From NCBI GenBank assembly GCA_023055355.1, contig JALJCS010000035.1, positions 6,579,501-6,643,500 on the forward strand: 64,000 nucleotides of DNA. The letters run 5' to 3'. Origin of the DNA: Agelaius tricolor. Lineage: Eukaryota > Chordata > Aves > Passeriformes > Icteridae. Numbering within the stretch: the stretch's first letter is position 1; every line of letters starts with the position of its first letter. Positions 62,017 to 64,000 of the stretch are shown here, one piece after another. A program made the position numbers and the translations under genes. The notes below the pieces were generated by a model. It saw nothing but the letters and a program-made list of their open reading frames with translations, was not told the DNA's origin and made no database searches.

Positions 62017-64000
62017 ACGGAGATACAGAGCTCTCCGAAGCTAAGTGTTGGCCCCGGAACTCTTTTGGCACAAGGTGCTCTACGGAGCTGCCTGCGACTG
62101 GCACAAAGCTCTGTGCGCGAAGAAGCCGCTCTTCGCCTCCGGGAGACAGAGAGAGCGGCAGCTTCCCAACGGCGAACAACCAAGCCGCACCAGACCAGTA
62201 TAGTGTGGGTAGCTTTCAAAGTGAGAGAAAACAGAACTTTACCACTCTCCTGCCTTTTCCACTCACATGCTATTGGAAAAGAAGGCGTTTGGGACAACTA
62301 TCTTCCGCTTTTTGCTAAACAGTCTGCAGACCTCCCTGCAACTTCTAGGACAAGATTGGGGATGTTTTCTGTACTGGCACAGTTTCTCCTTGCAAGATAT
62401 AGTGGAAAAACATTTTGCTAAGTGTTAGGTGTCAAGAGAAGCAGAAGACGTAGATACGGAGCTCTCCGAAACTAAGTGCCAGTCGTGGGCATCGTCCGGC
62501 ACAAAGCGCCCTCTTGGAACGCGCTGCGACCGGCCCAATACTGTATGCGCGAAGAAGCCGCTTCTTCGCCTCCGGGAGACAGAGAGAGCGGCAGCTTCCC
62601 AACGGCGAACAACCAAGCCGCACCAAACCAGTATAGTGTGGGTAGCTTTCAAAGTGAGAGAAAACAGTACTTTAGCACTTTCTTGCCTTTTCAATTAACA
62701 TTCTATTGGAAAAGAAGGCGTTTAAGACAACTATCTTCAGGTTTTTGCTAAAAAGCCTGCAGACCTCCTTGCAACATCTAGAGCAAGATTGGGGATGTTT
62801 TCTGTACTGGCACAGTTTCTCCTTGCAAGATATAGTGGAAAAGCTTTTTGCTATGTGTTAGGTGACAAGAGAGGCAGAAGACGAAGATACGCAGCTGTAT
62901 GAAGTGAAGAGCCGGTCTGGCGTCTTTTGACACAAGGCGCTCTCTGGAACGCACCGCAACCGGCCAAAGACTGTATGCGCGAAGAAGCCGCTTTTTCGCC
63001 TGCAGGAGACAGAGAGAGCGGCAGCTTCCCAACGGCGAACAACCAAGCCGCACCAGAGCAGTATAGTGTGGGTAGCATTCAAACTGAGAGACAACAGTAT
63101 TTTACCACTCTCTTGGCTTTTGCATTCACATTCTACAGGAAAAGAAGGAGTTTTGGACAACTATTTGTGCTTCTTGCTAAACCCTCTGCAGACGTCCGTG
63201 AGACTTCTAGAAGAAGAGATGGGGTGTTTTCTGTACTGGTACCGTTTCTCCTTGGAAGACATAGTGGAAATGCTTTTTGCTATGTGTAAAGTGACAGGAG
63301 TGGCAAAGGACGGAGATACGCAGCTCTAGGAAGGTAAGTGCCAGTCCCGGGCGTCTTTCGGCACAGGTGCTCTACGGAGCTCCCTGCGACCAGCACAAAG
63401 CTCTGTGCGCAACAAAGCCGCTTCTTCGCCTCCGGGAGACCGAGAGAGCGGATGCTGCTGAAAGCGGAAGAACCAAGCCTCACTACACACCCGTGGTGTG
63501 GGTAGCTTTCCAACTGAGAGAAAACAGCACCTTACCACTCTCCTGCCTTTTCCACTCACATGCTATTGAAAGGGAGGCGTTTTGGACAACTAATCTTTTG
63601 CTTTTTGCCAATCCGTCTGCAGAGGTCCGAGCAATTTTAGAACAGGATATGGGCGGTTTTGTGTACTGGCACAGTTTCTCCTTGCAAGATATAGTGGAAA
63701 AGCATTTTGCTGACTGTTAGGCGACAAGAGAGGAAGAAGACGGAGATACGGAGCTCTCTGGAGCTAAGTGCCGGTCCCGGGCATCTTTCGGCACAAGCCG
63801 CTCTGCGGCGATCGCTGCGACGGGGCAAATGCTCTCTGCGCAAAGGAGCCGTTTCGTCGCCTCCGGGAGACAGAAATAGCGGCAGGCTTCAAAAGGCGAA
63901 GAATCAAGCGCACCACACCGCTAGAGTGTGCGTAAGTTTCAAACTGATAGAAAACAGTGCCTTACCACTCTCTTGGCTTGCCACTCATAATTTTTTCTAA
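62017..64000 (+). repeat. HOR copy 15, partial (A-D plus part of E)
   Basis: A (62017), B (62448), C (62881) and D (63310) are complete. E starts at 63740 and is cut by the window end after 261 of 429 bp. A and B have the class II markers, but D has the common cccgtggtgtg. C has a private G-to-C change at 63183 (aaaccctctg). Confidence 0.96.
63740..64000 (+). repeat. E monomer, truncated by window end
   Basis: The head, gcgatcgc patch and CENP-B-box-like sequence (63852-63868) are present. The window ends inside the cataattttttctaa block. The cut is a window edge, not a biological truncation. Confidence 0.95.

Larger units (their letters stand above)
1..64000 (+). repeat. Satellite DNA array with 11-monomer higher-order repeat
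   Basis: Every part of the window belongs to a head-to-tail array of 429-433 bp monomers on one strand. Marker strings such as the ggagatac head and the cacagtttctcctt block recur at monomer spacing from end to end. Eleven monomer types recur in fixed order with a 4738-bp period. No inversion, transposon, simple-repeat block or unique sequence interrupts the array, and both window edges lie inside it, so its full length is unknown. Known biology: HOR satellites of this form mark centromeres in several eukaryotes. Centromere identity here is inferred from structure only. Confidence is for the repeat structure, not the function. Confidence 0.98.

Noticed and set aside
1..64000. CRISPR array
   Set aside because: Direct repeats are about 430 bp and contiguous, with no short identical repeats separated by unique spacers.
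1..64000. Tandem rRNA or other tandem gene cluster
   Set aside because: No rRNA, tRNA, histone or snRNA sequence is recognisable. The unit is short, lacks conserved gene signals, and has a HOR structure typical of satellites.
1..64000. Transposon, LTR element or endogenous virus inside the array
   Set aside because: All bases are accounted for by monomers A-K and their hybrids. I saw no terminal repeats, target duplications or non-satellite insert.
1..64000. Known satellites such as alpha satellite
   Set aside because: Monomer length (429-433 bp) and sequence do not resemble the 171-bp alpha monomer or any other family I can recall with confidence. No name is assigned.

Overview
The whole 64 kb window is one uninterrupted tandem satellite DNA array. 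I see no protein-coding gene, RNA gene, transposon or unique sequence in it. The unit is a monomer of 429-433 bp, repeated head to tail in one orientation about 148.6 times. The monomers fall into eleven types (named A to K here) that align end to end but differ at many positions. They recur in the fixed order A-B-C-D-E-F-G-H-I-J-K, giving a higher-order repeat (HOR) of 4738 bp (431+433+429+430+429+429+431+431+433+431+431).

This layout, a diverged monomer set copied as near-identical multimers, is what is known from centromeric and pericentromeric satellites of eukaryotes. I therefore read the window as the interior of a eukaryotic, probably centromeric, array. I do not recognise the monomer family and cannot name the species. 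CpG is well represented, especially in the first 170 or so bases of each monomer.

Layout: copies 1-2 (1-9476) are complete 11-mers. Copies 3-6 (9477-24112) are a rearranged zone of 8, 7, 9 and 10 monomers, built by unequal exchange between related monomers and leaving E/F, G/I, F/E, G/A and J/K hybrids. Copies 7-14 (24113-62016) are eight consecutive complete 11-mers. Copy 15 (62017-64000) is cut by the window end inside its E monomer. In complete copies the monomer starts lie at these offsets from the HOR start: A 0, B 431, C 864, D 1293, E 1723, F 2152, G 2581, H 3012, I 3443, J 3876, K 4307.

Shared variants show a second level of order. HOR copies 2, 8, 10 and 15 form one variant class, and each is preceded by a K monomer with the same private base. 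Copies 8-9 and 10-11 look like a tandem duplication of a 9476-bp dimer. Candidate functional signals are a 21-bp dyad that survives in monomer F through a paired change, a once-per-HOR 17-bp sequence in E matching eight of the nine essential CENP-B-box bases, and consensus-like splice donor and acceptor sequences. Long open frames exist on both strands, but monomer lengths shift the reading frame and I treat them as chance.
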